This document shows positions 43,882 through 55,354 of a DNA stretch of 64,000 nt, piece by piece. Both the position numbers and the translations under genes were made by a program. The notes below the pieces were generated by a model. That model saw nothing but the letters and a program-made list of their open reading frames with translations. It searched no databases and had not been told where the DNA came from. This DNA is from Pyrus communis. Its lineage: Eukaryota; Streptophyta; Magnoliopsida; Rosales; Rosaceae. The stretch spans positions 16,286,317-16,350,316 of the forward strand of contig NC_084806.1 of NCBI RefSeq assembly GCF_963583255.1, in the 5' to 3' direction. Each line of letters begins with the position of its first letter. The stretch's first letter is position 1.

Positions 43882-45254
43882 TATAACGATCTGTCCCAAA
43901 ATTTTACAAATTTCAGAACGACAAGGGTAATTTTGTAATTTCACTTTGGTTGGGATTTTTATTTTAAATTTTTGTCTTTGGTGGATCTTGTTTGGTGTGC
44001 CAGTGGACCCACTTCTTTGTTTTTATCTCTTAGTTCCCTATCTTCTCTCATTTCTCTCCCCGTGAGGCTCTTTCTCTCTCTTTCTTAAACTCTCTCAGCT
44101 TGCTCTCGTCCCTCATTCTCTGCAAATGCAGAGATACTAAACCCAGTCACCACCCTCATCGGAACGGTGGGCACCACCTCCTACTGCCATGATTTCTTCT
44201 CTCTCTTTTTTCTTTTCTGTGAAGCACACAGACACTGAACATAGCACACCCACCACGTTGGTGAATGTCCACCTTTTTTCGACTAGGTAAGCTTTGTGAT
44301 TTCCTTCATTTGTTTCAAGTTGATGTTTGAGTTTGATTGTTAAGTTGTTTACTGTTGTTGTGAAGGATTAGCATGATTCCAACTTGGGGACTTCTCCCTA
44401 TATTTTGGTAGAAAACCCGTAAATTTTGCAGGCATTTTTTGGCCACTTGCCGGCCATGACTGGGCCAATTAATGTTATATCTCTATTCCTCTCCTCCATA
44501 GCTTCAAATCCATAGATGACATGCTGGTGTTAGTTGTGAAATGGAGCTAGTCGGACTTCAAGTTATTTCATGGCAGAAAACTACAAGTTTTGCAGGCATT
44601 TTTTGGCCACTTACCAACCTATGACCTGAAACTGGGTCGATTCGATCCGCAACCCAAAACCTGATCTGAACTAGGCCTAACCCATCAACTCAGACCCAAC
44701 CTAACTACTCAGCCCAAACCCAACTAACAGACCTAACCTAGCGACCCAGCTCATTCACCTTGAACCCGGATTTGAACCAGATCCAACTCGTTGACCGTTG
44801 ACCCAACCCGAATTCGATGGAATATTTTTTGGAATATTCTGAACCAGATCCGACTCGTTGACCGTTAACCCGACCCGGATTCGATGGAATATTCTGTTAG
44901 GGAATATTCTCTGGAATATTCTTGTGTTGACTTTTTGTTGACTTTTACGAAATTTGCCTGAAACCCTTTTTAGGGTAATTCGACACCCTGATTCCAAATC
45001 CGCACTTTGTTTTCCCAAATTTAATCATTTTAGTACAGTTTTATTAATTGTTCCCTTTATGTGCTTAGGTGCATTTGTTAGTGGCTATTCATTTTTCTTT
45101 AGTTTGAGCAGCTCTTCGATGACAGAGTACCTGTGAGTGGACCCCTTAAAAAATGCATGATTTAATAACTAGAAATGCATACATGAAAAACATGATTTTA
45201 TGACTACGTTTTATGGAATGTTTATTGAATTATCGGATTCATGCTTTATGAAAT
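43882..45254 (+). repeat. LTR of Ty3 element B, first part (split by element C)
   Basis: Begins TATAACGATCTGTCCC in the middle of the element A pol linker and is interrupted at the GAAAT duplication. With 58905-59710 it makes an LTR of about 2.18 kb. The opening matches the layout of the solo LTR at 28019-30265 (TGTAACATCTCGTCCC); the first G seems mutated. Confidence 0.7.
44819..44922. promoter_or_regulatory. GGAATATTCT motif cluster in the element B LTR
   Basis: GGAATATTCT at 44831-44840, 44886-44895, 44901-44910 and 44913-44922, plus a GGAATATTTT at 44819. Each has GAAnnTTC or nearly so. TTGACTTTTTGTTGACTTTT follows, with two TTGAC cores. It corresponds to the palindrome cluster of the solo LTR. 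Confidence 0.5.
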
Positions 45255-45995
45255 TGTAGACATCAAAATTTCGGTGAAATGAATGTTGACCAATAATTAA
45301 AATTTCAACGCTCACGTGTCACATAAATTTTACATGTAGCGTGTGACTCAACGAAAAATCGAAATAAATTGGAAAAGTCATCAAATAGGACACGTGTCAA
45401 TACCTGGCAGAAATGATTTATTTCATCTGATTATTTAAATCTTTTTGGAATTCTATAAATAGGAAGCCAAGGCATTCATTTTGGGGAAGCAAGAAAGAAG
45501 GGAATTTACATCACACCAAAACCTTGAAGCCTTGAAACTCTAAAGCTCTCAAGAAAATCCCGAAGGATCAAGAAAACACTCTTCGTTCTTCGTCAAATCC
45601 TCCTTCAAGGTCAAGCCCCAACGGCCCTTGAAGAACTTCCACCGACTCAAGATCAAGCCCCGACGGCCCCTTGAAGAAAGTGTTCATCATTCATCATCCG
45701 TTCATCCTAAGATCAAGCCCCAACGGCCCTTTGGATCAACAACCTCAACAAACTCATACACCCATTCTTCAAGATCAAGCCCAACGCCCCTTGAAGATCC
45801 ATTCATCAACTGTTCATCCTTAGATTAAGCCCCGACGACCCTTTGGATCAACAACTCATCCACAAACCTACACCCTACGAAGATAGAATCAGAGGATCAA
45901 ATTACAAAGAGATTGTAACCCCAAAATCATTACACAAAAATATTATTTTGTACACGTATTCTTGTTTCTTGTTTCAAGAATTTTTCGTGTTTACA
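45255..45995 (+). repeat. 5' LTR of element C (741 bp)
   Basis: TGTAGACATC...GTGTTTACA, with a TATA box CTATAAATAG at about 45453-45463. Its 3' half contains several copies of a GATCAAGCCCCGACGGCCC-type minisatellite (about 45608-45850). Confidence 0.93.
45453..45463 (+). promoter_or_regulatory. TATA box of the element C LTR
   Basis: TCTATAAATAG in the 5' LTR, repeated at the matching place (about 58354) in the 3' LTR. Confidence 0.7.
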
Positions 45996-46015
45996 AACTT
46001 GGCACGCCCAGTGGG
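45996..46015 (+). other. Primer-binding-like site of element C
   Basis: AACTTGGCACGCCCAGTGGG directly after the 5' LTR. This motif is typical after Ty3 LTRs in plants; the primer tRNA was not identified. Confidence 0.7.
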
Positions 46016-46062
46016 ACATCTCTACCTCTCATCTCTATCCTCCAATCATCGAAAAACGCAAA

Positions 46063-46868
46063 TGGCATCAAGAAAGGATCAAGCTGTTCCTGCAATCAAA
46101 GCAAAGAACAAGAACATCATCGCCGCAAGTGGTGATATTTCGAGCATCATAACCCGAAGTAAGGCAAGAGGTCTTTTTGCCGCGGCTTCCGCCCTTGCAT
46201 TGACTCTGTCAAAGGAACAAGAGCACCCGAGGTACGAGCCTGTGATCACCCTAGCCTCGTTAAGGGCATCAAGGGGGGAAAGCCCGAGGAAATACTCAGA
46301 GTCCCTACTCTCCGACGCTGATTCGAGCGGCAGTACAACCATGCAAGTCATGACCACTGGAGCAACTTCAATCGAGGAGCAGCTAGCTCAGATGAATGAA
46401 GCAATCGCAAAGCTCACACGGACTGTGGAAGAGAAGGACTTGCAGATTGCCGCACTTGTCAACCAACTAGATGCGCTGCCCGACGTGAAAGTCGACCCAA
46501 ATGTTGGCCTATTAAAGAAAGAAGTCGACGAAGAAGAGGAGCCACCAGCGGAGAAAGTTGAAGAGAAGCCGAAGCTAGACCAAGCAACGACATTCATGGG
46601 ATCTCTCTCTATCCAGCAGCTACAGGAGATTATCGCAAGCACTGTCAAGACACAGTACGAAGGAAGCTCGCATGACTCCGTACTGTACTCAAAGCCTTAC
46701 TCCAAGAAGATTGATGCTTTGAAGATGCCAAGGGGTTATCAGCCCCCAAAATTCATGCAGTTCGATGGAAAAGGCAACCCGAAGCAACATGTCGCCCATT
46801 TCATTGAAACTTGCAACAATGCTGGGACAAAGGGAGATACCTCGTCAAACAGTTCGTGCGTTCGCTGA
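46063..46868 (+). pseudogene. Gag N-terminal part of element C (ends at a frameshift)
   Basis: Probably starts at the Met at 46063 (MASRKDQAVPAIKAK). It has a predicted coiled coil (IEEQLAQMNEAIAKL...) and an acidic Glu-rich stretch, then the beginning of the capsid-like Gag domain (PPKFMQFDGKGNPKQHVAHF). The frame is lost near 46825-46835 within NNAGT; the rest of Gag continues in another frame from about 46840. An open stretch upstream to 45843 is LTR sequence. Confidence 0.8.
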
Positions 46869-49800
46869 AAAGTAACGCTTTTGACTGGTACACTGACCTC
46901 GAACCTGAGTCTATCAACAGTTGGGACCAGCTAGAAAGGGAATTCCTCAACCGTTTCTACAGCACTCGTCGTACTGTAAGCATGCTAGAGCTGACCAGTA
47001 CGAAACAGTGGAGAGATGAACCTGTCGTCGACTACATAAATAGATGGCGCTCCTTAAGTCTGGATTGCAAAGATCGGCTTTCTGAAACCTCTGCCATTGA
47101 GATGTGCGTTCAAGGCATGCACTGGGGGTTACATTACATCCTCCAAGGCATAAAACCAAGAACATTCGAAGAGCTAGCAACTCGTTCCCACGACATGGAG
47201 CTGAGTATCGCTAATCACGAGAAAAAGGAGCCGATTACTAACTTCGATAAGGATAAAGTATTCGCCCCAAATGTAGACAAGACCGGGAAGAAGCCCGCTA
47301 AGGAAGCTTTCACCGTCAACACTACCCCCATCAAGACCTCCTCAGCGCCTATCAAGATCTCCTCCAAGAAGAAAGCGAAGGAGATAAAGACAAGTGAGCC
47401 TTCTCGCACCCAAGACAGATACAAGAGCACCTTGAGAGAGTTGGAACAGAAAACGTACCCTTTTCCTGACTCTGACATGGCTGCCATGTTAGATGCCTTG
47501 CTGGAAAAAAAGGTGATTGAGCTACCCGAATGCAAGCATCCTGAAGAAATGAATCGCACAAACGATCCTAGGTACTGCAAGTACCATCTTATTGTGAGCC
47601 ATCCTGTTGGCAAGTGCTTCGTTCTCAAAGAACTCATCATGAAGCTAGCACAACAAGGGCAAATTGAGCTCGACCTTGAGGACACGGCCGCAACGTATAC
47701 CACTACAATTGCGTTTGGATCGTTTAATCCTGTGCCTCTCCAAACGACACCTGACCGTTCCCGTGAATGCTCAAGTTGCACGGCACCTCCTACACAACCA
47801 TCACTGGAGAGAAGCGACCAAGATGCACATGCTGATGATGAAGAAGGATGGATATTGGTAACCTACAAAAAGACAAGGAAACCAAGACCACGAGTCATAC
47901 AGCCAAATGTGGAACAAAGAAGAAATCACCACGGCCGCAACAATGCGAAGCCTAAAAGAAACATAAAGCATAATAAAACAATATATGCTAGGGAACCTAT
48001 GGAGCAGGAGCCACGCATTCCCGTTTCCTTGCGTGAGTACTTCCCGAATGATTTTTTCCAACAGTGCACTACCGTGGCCTGTCACATGGTTGAAGTAGAA
48101 ATAGAAGAGCCCTCAAAAGGCAAAGCTATCGCCACTGAGGTAGAGAAAACCCTCACACCTGAAGAAGGTCTGCCAACACACTTTAGCATCGAGGAAGCGC
48201 TACCATTGCCAAAAAAGATACGAAGAGCACTAGCAGCAGTCCTGGCAGGTCCCGGCGACCACGAAGTGCGAGAAAGTAACGACGAAGGCTCGAAGCTTCA
48301 GCCACATGAATGTGCCACATGTTGTGCCACCCATGACATAATTAACTTCACTGACGAAGACCTACTGTTGGGATCAAAGCCTCACAACCGTCCTCTCTTC
48401 GTCTCCGGGTACATAAAGGAATACAAAGTCAACCGCATGCTTGTGGATGGTGGGTCGGCCATAAACATCATGCCAAAATCAACAATGACCATAATCGGCA
48501 TCAAGGTGAATGAACTATCCCTGAGCCGTCTGCTGATCCAGGGTTTTAACCAAGGAGGACAAAGGGCGATGGGCATGATCCGAGTAGAGATGACCCTTGG
48601 TGAGCTCAAATCAAGCACGATATTCCACGTGATTGATGCAAGAACTTCCTACAGCTTGCTCTTAGGAAGACCTTGGATCCACGCAAATGGGGTAGTGCCG
48701 TCCACCCTTCACCAATGCCTAAAATTTTACCGAGAAGGAGTGAAGGTGATTCAAGGTGACACCAAGCCATTCACCGAAGCTGAATCACACTTTGCAGATG
48801 CCAAGTTCTACATGGATGAAGAGATGGTACCCGAAGCCCTTCCGGAAGAGATCAAATCCACGGGCAGATCAGCACTTAAAAAGCAGGAGTGGCAAGCCAT
48901 GCCTAAAAAGCAAAAAGAGCAGGCCGTGCCATCTTCAAGTAAAGACGATGACGAGTTTGCTAAACCTGCAACAACCAAAGGGAGTAGGATGCCGTCAGAA
49001 GAACCGAACGCACCCATATTTCGATATATCCCGATGTCAAGAAGAAAGAATGGTCAATCTCCATTCGAAACTGGAACAAGAAAAGCCGACACACAGTGGC
49101 ATGCGGATAATGTGAAGTTGCTCAAGACAAATGCAGTTTTACCTTTGACACAGCTAGGGGGTGCTAAGGTCGCAAGACTACCACAAGGCTTCATAAAAGC
49201 TCTACCAAAGAAGGTGGAATCAAGCTTTCTTCCAACCAAGAGGACCGAGGAAGGTTTCGACCCTAACGCCTACAAACTCATGTCAAAGGCCGGGTACGAC
49301 TTCGCTTCTTCTGCGGTGGCTGGAAAGAAGGTTTCAAACACTGTCAATGACGAAGAACGTAACCTCACCAAAACTCAAAAGAAGTTGAAGGAGCATGGTT
49401 ACGGAGTTGACAACAACAAAGCCGGACTTGGTTTCACACCAAATGCACCTGTGATGATTTCAAACAAAGCGAAAAACACTAGCACTCAATACGTCAGCGT
49501 GAGTATTGAACAAGACCAAGAAGAGCCTAAACCCTCCCCTCGGACGTCGGTCTTCGATAGGATGAGCCATTCAAGCTCCAGAACTTCAGTGCTTAATCGC
49601 ATTGGTGGTCAAGACCGAACCTCTGTCTTCAAGAGGCTTAACGCGCCGACATCCCAAAGCTCTGTTTTTGAAAGGTTGTTAAAGCTTAAAAAACAAAGCA
49701 ACACAGTTATCTCTCCTCTGCGACGATCAGCTTCAGAAAGATTTGAAGATAATGAGAAGCCTTTTGGAAAGAGGAAGACAACACCAAAGGAAGAAAAGCT

Positions 49801-50371
49801 CGATGGGTTAGGAGAAAAAGACGACGTTCGAAGCTTGATTCCTTCAAGGATGAAGCGCCAAGCAATCCTAGAGGTCGACACAAAAGGACCACTGAAGGTA
49901 AGGAGGCGCATCATCGTCCACACTGGCAAATCTTCATGCCAACAAACCCAAGAGAACGACACTGAAGATGAAATCCCTAAGAAAGATGTCACTTCTGGCT
50001 CTTTCGACTCAAAGTCTTCACCTCGACTGTTGGGGGCATGCTCCAAGTCAAGTGAAATTGAAGGATGGACTCATGTCACTCCGAAGAAACTGCACGAGAA
50101 ACATATGTCTTTTCCACAAGTGCACCAATCAGAAAGGAGGGAAAGTAGCTTTCGCCAACCTCCAGAACAATGTGAAAGTGTTGGAGATAATGAAATTTCG
50201 ACACAAAGATCGTCCATCCCCATCACAATGTGCGACCTCTTCCCAGAAGACTTCTTCAATTACTCGGTCAAGGCTCCTTCCTATGAAGATTGCGAGGAAC
50301 GCCTCTCCCAGAACACCAGACAATCCTTATGCCAACAAGCTCGAGAAGACAGCACTGAAGAGGAGATCTAA
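46840..50371 (+). CDS. Gag C-terminal part and aspartic protease of element C
   Basis: Continues Gag after the frameshift (LVKQFVRSLKSNAFDWYTDL, a classic Retrotrans_gag block). Then come a CKYH...SHPVGKC zinc-binding variant near 47570, basic and acidic linkers, a retropepsin-like core with MLVDGGSAINIMP near 48445, and LLLGRPWIH near 48660. A long linker with recurring RTSVFxRL-type repeats (about 49540-49680) follows. It ends at TAA (50369-50371), but the pol frame begins in the same phase directly after, so only this stop separates the two. The start given is approximate because the true reading comes through the upstream frame. Confidence 0.85.
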
Positions 50372-52594
50372 GATGTTTTCCACATCACGGTTCAAGAAGG
50401 TAAAGAAGACGAAATCCCCGAGGAAGATGTCACTGCTGCACCACCACAGCTCGAAGATGGGGGGCAAGCCACGGTCGATGATCTCAAGGAACTCAACTTA
50501 AGTACAAGCAAGGAACCAAAGCCTATCTTCGTAAGTGCATTATTAAGTACAGATGAGATAGAGGAGTATTATCAGCTGTTGTTAGAGTACAAAGACGTCT
50601 TTGCCTGGACCTACAAAGAAATGCCCGGCCTGGACCCTATCATCGTTGTTCATCATCTTGCGGTCAGGCCTGGAACACGACCGATAAAGCAAACTCAAAG
50701 ACGCTATCGATCTGAGCTTATCCCACAAATCGAGGTCGAGATCGACAAGCTAATCGAAGCAGACTTTATTCGAGAAGTGCAATACCCCAGGTGGATTTCC
50801 AACATCGTCATTGTCCTTAAGAAATCAGGACAAATACGTGTTTGCGTAGACTTCTGGGACCTCAACGATGCTTGCCCAAAGGATGACTTCCCCTTGCCAA
50901 TCATTGAAATCATGGTGGATGCAACCACTGGCCATGAGGCACTATCATTCATGGATGGCTCTTCTGCGTACAATCAAATTCGCATGGCCCTCGAAGACGA
51001 GGAACTAACAGCCTTTCGTACTCCAAAAGGTATCTACTGCTACAAGGTGATGCCCTTTGGTCTAAAGAACGCTGGAGCTACGTATCAACGCGCAATGCAG
51101 AAAATCTTCAATGACATGCTACACAAAAACGTAGAATGTTACGTAGATGATGTGGTGGTTAAGACGAAGAAAAAATCAGACCACTTGAAGGATCTGCGAA
51201 TAGTGTTCGAAAGGCTGCGAAAATACAACCTCAAGATGAACCCGTTAAAGTGTGCGTTTGGCGTCACCTCTGGAAAATTCCTTGGCTTCATCGTCAAGCA
51301 CCGTGGTATTGAAGTAGATCAATCAAAGATCAAGGCCATTCAAAGCATGCCCGAGCCAAGAAACCTGCACGAGATGAAAAGTCTACAAGGACGGCTAGCC
51401 TTCATCAGACGCTTCATCTCCAACCTCGCAGGGCGTTGTCAACCGTTTAGTCGCCTTATGAAGAAAGATGTTCCATTCGTATGGGACAAAGCATGCCATA
51501 ATGCTTTTGAAAGCATAAAGAAATATTTGTCAAGTCCATCTGTCCTGGGGGCACCTGTGCCCGGGAAACCACTTATATTGTATATTGCTGCTCAGGAAAG
51601 TTCAATCGGAGCACTCTTGGCGCAAGAGAATGAATCCCAAAAAGAAGGAGCACTTTACTACCTCAGTCGAACTCTCACTGGCGCTGAGTTGAACTATTCT
51701 CCAATAGAAAAGATGTGCCTCGTTTTGGTGTTTGCCATTCAGAAACTCAGACATTACATGCATGCTTACACCATCCACTTGGTTGCTAAAGCCGACCCTG
51801 TCAAATACGTTATGACTAAGCCAGTCTTGACAGGGCGACTCGCTAAATGGGCTTTGCTTCTTAATCAATATGAGATCATCTACGTCCCAGCTAAAGCCGT
51901 CAAGGGACAAGCGCTAGCAGACTTCCTTGCCGATCATCCAATCCCGGCTGATTGGAAAATCTCAGACGACTTGCCTGACGAAGAGGTGTTCTACATCGAT
52001 ATTTTCCCGACATGGACGATGTTCTTCAATGGATCCGCACGAGCAGACGGAGCGGGGGCAGGAGTAGTATTTATGTCGCCACAAAGGAAAATACTATCTT
52101 ACTCCTTCCAACTGAATGAGCTATGCTCCAACAATGTTGCTGAGTACCAAGCATTGATCATCGGGCTCCAAATGGCGATCAACATGGAAATCACAGCTCT
52201 TGAGGTATATGGCGATTCCAAGCTCATAATCAATCAACTCTTAACTGAATATGAGGTGAGGAAAGATGATCTCGTCCCATACTTCCGGCTAGCGACCCAA
52301 CTGCTACAAAAGTTCGAAGCTGTGACACTAGAACATGTGCCAAGAAAGGAAAATCAAATGGCAGACGCTCTCGCCAATCTAGCCTCGAGTATGACACTAG
52401 GAAAAGATGAAGTTGCAGGCGTGCCAATTTGCCAAAGATGGGTGATTCCGCTCGTTAATGAAATGTCACTAGATGATACAAATGTCATCTCAGTACTTCC
52501 AGTCGATGCTGAAGAGTGGAGACAGCTGCTGATCGACTACTTAGAGCACGGAAAGCTTCCAGATGATCTTAGACACCGTTCCGAAATACGTTGA
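50372..52594 (+). CDS. Reverse transcriptase and dual RNase H of element C
   Basis: In phase with the preceding gag-protease frame across a single TAA. RT blocks: IRVCVDFWDLNDACPKDDFPLP, YCYKVMPFGLKNAGATYQRAM (each in shorter conserved parts) and YVDDVVVKT near 51140, intact. A Ty3-type RNase H region (ALYYLSRTLTGAELNYSPIEK) comes next, then a second, plant-like RNase H from about 52010 (FFNGSARADGAGAGVVF ... GDSKLIINQLL ... RKENQMADALANLA). The second domain has Asn (52028-52030) where Asp is usual in FDGSA, which should remove a catalytic metal ligand. Two RNase H domains mark the Tat lineage. A TGA at 52592-52594 interrupts the frame before integrase. Confidence 0.9.
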   Translation, partial: DVFHITVQEGKEDEIPEEDVTAAPPQLEDGGQATVDDLKELNLSTSKEPKPIFVSALLSTDEIEEYYQLLLEYKDVFAWTYKEMPGLDPIIVVHHLAVRPGTRPIKQTQRRYRSELIPQIEVEIDKLIEADFIREVQYPRWISNIVIVLKKSGQIRVCVDFWDLNDACPKDDFPLPIIEIMVDATTGHEALSFMDGSSAYNQIRMALEDEELTAFRTPKGIYCYKVMPFGLKNAGATYQRAMQKIFNDMLHKNVECYVDDVVVKTKKKSDHLKDLRIVFERLRKYNLKMNPLKCAFGVTSGKFLGFIVKHRGIEVDQSKIKAIQSMPEPRNLHEMKSLQGRLAFIRRFISNLAGRCQPFSRLMKKDVPFVWDKACHNAFESIKKYLSSPSVLGAPVPGKPLILYIAAQESSIGALLAQENESQKEGALYYLSRTLTGAELNYSPIEKMCLVLVFAIQKLRHYMHAYTIHLVAKADPVKYVMTKPVLTGRLAKWALLLNQYEIIYVPAKAVKGQALADFLADHPIPADWKISDDLPDEEVFYIDIFPTWTMFFNGSARADGAGAGVVFMSPQRKILSYSFQLNELCSNNVAEYQALIIGLQMAINMEITALEVYGDSKLIINQLLTEYEVRKDDLVPYFRLATQLLQKFEAVTLEHVPRKENQMADALANLASSMTLGKDEVAGVPICQRWVIPLVNEMSLDDTNVISVLPVDAEEWRQLLIDYLEHGKLPDDLRHRSEIR

Positions 52595-52955
52595 CGAGCA
52601 CCTCGCTTCCTTTACTACAAAGGAACACTCTACCGACGCTCTTTTGAAGGAGTGCTCCTGAGATGCCTAGGTGAGGAAGAAGTTAATCAAGCCATGGAAG
52701 AAGCACATTCAGGTGTGTGTGGGGCACATCAGTCTGGACCAAAGCTACATTTCCAGCTTAAAAGAATGGGTTACTACTGGCCGAGCATGGTGAAGGACTG
52801 CCTGGAACACGCCAAAAGGTGCCAAGCCTGCCAATTGCACGCCAACTTCATACATCAACCACCCGAACCATTACACCCTACAGTTGCTTCATGGCCGTTC
52901 GACGCATGGGGATTGGACGTTGTAGGACCAATTACGCCAAAGTCATCGGCAGGGG
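52595..52955 (+). pseudogene. Integrase N-terminal fragment of element C
   Basis: In the same phase after the TGA: RRAPRFLYYKGTLYRRSFEG, then an HHCC zinc-binding domain (AHSGVCGAHQSG ... HAKRCQACQ) and the start of the catalytic core (PFDAWGLDVVGPITPKSSAG) with the first catalytic Asp. Homology ends near 52955. The second Asp, the Glu and the C-terminal domain are absent, because the following DNA belongs to the antisense PMD ORF. An active integrase cannot be made. Confidence 0.85.
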
Positions 52956-53838
52956 AACGGCGCCTAGTTGAACCAATGGCACCAGACGGATATGGGTCTC
53001 CCTTTGGTTTAGTGGTTTTGTTGCAACTTCTTCTCTTCGAGGACTTCTTGTACCTTGTGTCCTCCCAATACCAGAAGCGGATCCAGGAAGAAATCTTCAC
53101 GCCTGATTTACCTCGAGCATCTTGGGAAAGCTTGTGATATGCCCAAAATAAGGAGCGACAACTCGCAGGCAATCCTCGGTTATTGCAGAGAGAAAGTTCC
53201 TCCGCACTAGGAACGACCTCGTCATAAAACGTACCTTGGATTGGCAATCCCCCTATCTTGTGGAGATCCCAAAGTGAAATTGACATCTCTCCTTGAGCTG
53301 TATGAAGCGTGTTAGTCGCTGAACACCAATGCTCGAAGAACGCCTGAAGGACAGAATGATGGAGATCATAACTAAACAAAGATGCGTACACGACATTGTA
53401 AAGGCCCATGCTAGTAAGCACATGTTTAGATCGGCCCAAGACATCTTCAAGCCACTCCCAATAAGACTCAGCAAAAACAGCTTCTCCGGTAGTCGACAAG
53501 ACATCATTCCAAGCCATAGCTCCGCTGCGGATGTGATCTCCGAGAAGCTTAAACGAAGCCGGATGATTGTCACGAGCGTGGTGCGAAGGGTTCAAGATAA
53601 GAATCCCCAGTGTGCACGCCTTCTTCTCCGTATTTGATCGAACAAAGTCTGCCACCTTCCAAGATACTTCAGAAGACCACGACTTAATATGCATGGAGTT
53701 GTCTTTTGTAGGAAGAGCAAGCGCCTTAAGGCCAGTCAGTGGGGCGTAAATCTTCAGCGTTGTTCCCCTATCTTGCGAATCACTTTCCTTCGCAAGAATG
53801 GTGATGGTGTTGCTCTTAAAACATTTGAAAAATACCAT
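52945..53838 (-). CDS. Plant mobile domain (PMD) protein ORF, antisense in element C, C-truncated
   Basis: The minus-strand frame contains a recognisable plant mobile domain (the aminotransferase-like PMD family that includes Arabidopsis MAIN and MAIL1 and is also carried by transposons): WLEDVLGRSKHVLTSMGLYN, VVYASLFSYD, FFEHWCSATNTLHTAQGEMS and ISLWDLHKIGGLPIQGTFYDE. The frame stays open past 52945 only because it reads the reverse of the integrase; the real PMD protein has been cut there. The start Met at 53838 is provisional. Its biochemical role in transposons is unknown. Confidence 0.75.
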
Positions 53839-53949
53839 GACCGCAACAAAGCAAAATCAGCCACAAAACTTGAGCAGCACACCAACAAAAGCAGCACACC
53901 AAAATCAACAAAGCATATGTACACCCGCAGTCCTGCCCGCTCTGCCACC

Positions 53950-55350
53950 AGCTACCACACCTTTGGAAACTTCATGAGGGCCCTAGCATCCTGCTTTGTC
54001 TTCCCAAAAAAAAAAAAAAAAAAAAAAAAAGGGAAAAGAATCGTATCATCACAACAAGGAAATCATCAGTGGGGTACACACGTTACATATTTCATACGCA
54101 CAACTATGAGACAATCACCTATATATATATATGTATATATAAAAGTGCATGTCAAAATCAATATATATATATATATATATATGTACATATCAAAATCGTC
54201 TTCAGCTGGATTAAACCTTACAGAGCAAAGGCTGTGCAAAGAAACTTGCTAAATGATTACTTCCTCTCCTTCCCATCCACAACAACTGAACTCCCACAAA
54301 TAGCACAGAGAGCTGCAAAGGTTGATGAAGTGGAGAGCAACTCGCCTTGGCAGTTCAAACCTATGCTCGCGACCACGCTTTCTGGTCTAGCACCCAGTTC
54401 AACGAGCAGCAGGCGCAGGTGCAGGCACAAGCTGATGATCAATCTGAGACCCAGAAAGCACCACCACGTTTAGGCAGTGGCTGTGCAATGGTTGCAGTTG
54501 CTGCTATCCAATATAACATATATATATATATATATATAATGATCTCCAAAGAGGCACATGAATGAGGGGCCATGCACAGCAGGGGGAATAAGAAACAAAA
54601 TATTAAAAGCACTGATGGTGTGGTAGGAGTGATGGTGGCGTGCGGAAAGCAAATGTCAAAAAAAAAAAAAAAAAAAAAAAAAAAGAATGATGATGGCCAT
54701 CATTTTGTGAGTAGTGGGGCACGCACCGAAGAAAATAATAATATATATCAATTATAAAAGCTTCAGCACCACCGAAAGTAAAGAAAAGAAAATAATAATA
54801 ATAAAATAAAAATAAAAATAAAACAAAAGGGAAGCAATGATGATGTTGGGAAGTATTGATGAAGGTAAAGAATAATAATAATAATAAAAAAAAAAAAAAA
54901 GGTTATGGGATGGTGCACGGCATCATTTAAAATAAAATAAAAAAATAAAAAAAAGGGAGGGTAACATAATTATTGCAAAGAAGAAACTTGCAAAAGTTTG
55001 ATTGAAAAAAAAAAAAAAGGAAAAAAAAAAAAAAGGGAGGGCGACATAATTATTGCAAAGAAGAAACTTGCAAAAGTTTGATTGAAAAAAAAAAAAAAAA
55101 GGAAAAAAAAAAAGAAGGGAGGGCGACATAATTTTTGCAAAGAAGAAACTTGCAAAAGTTTGATTGAAAAAAAAAAAAAAAAAAAAGCATGTCCATTGAT
55201 CTCGGTGATATATATGTTTCATCTGTATTTAGCACAATACACTGAATAAAATAAAGCATGTCCATTGATCTCCCAGAAATTACAAGTGCATACAAAAAAA
55301 AAAAAAAAAAAAAAAAAAAAGAAAAAAAAAGAAAAAAAAAGAAAGATGGA
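53950..55350. other. Low-complexity interval of element C
   Basis: A-runs (about 54006-54030, 54659-54684, 55291-55320), TA runs (54158-54182, 54518-54538) and AATA repeats. A three-copy tandem repeat is listed separately. No coding sequence is supported. Confidence 0.7.
54950..55186. repeat. Three-copy tandem repeat of about 81 bp
   Basis: GGGAGGGCGACATAATTATT followed by GCAAAGAAGAAACTTGCAAA and AGTTTGATTG plus an A-run occurs three times, with GGGAGG at 54955, 55035 and 55117. A shorter direct repeat, AAAGCATGTCCATTGATCTC, follows at about 55186 and 55254. Confidence 0.85.
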
Positions 55351-55354
55351 GCTT

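Noticed and set aside
46079..52427. Many minus-strand frames opposite the gag-pol of element C
   Set aside because: Reverse-strand shadows of a long coding region; only the PMD and coiled-coil ORFs further downstream have protein-like features of their own.
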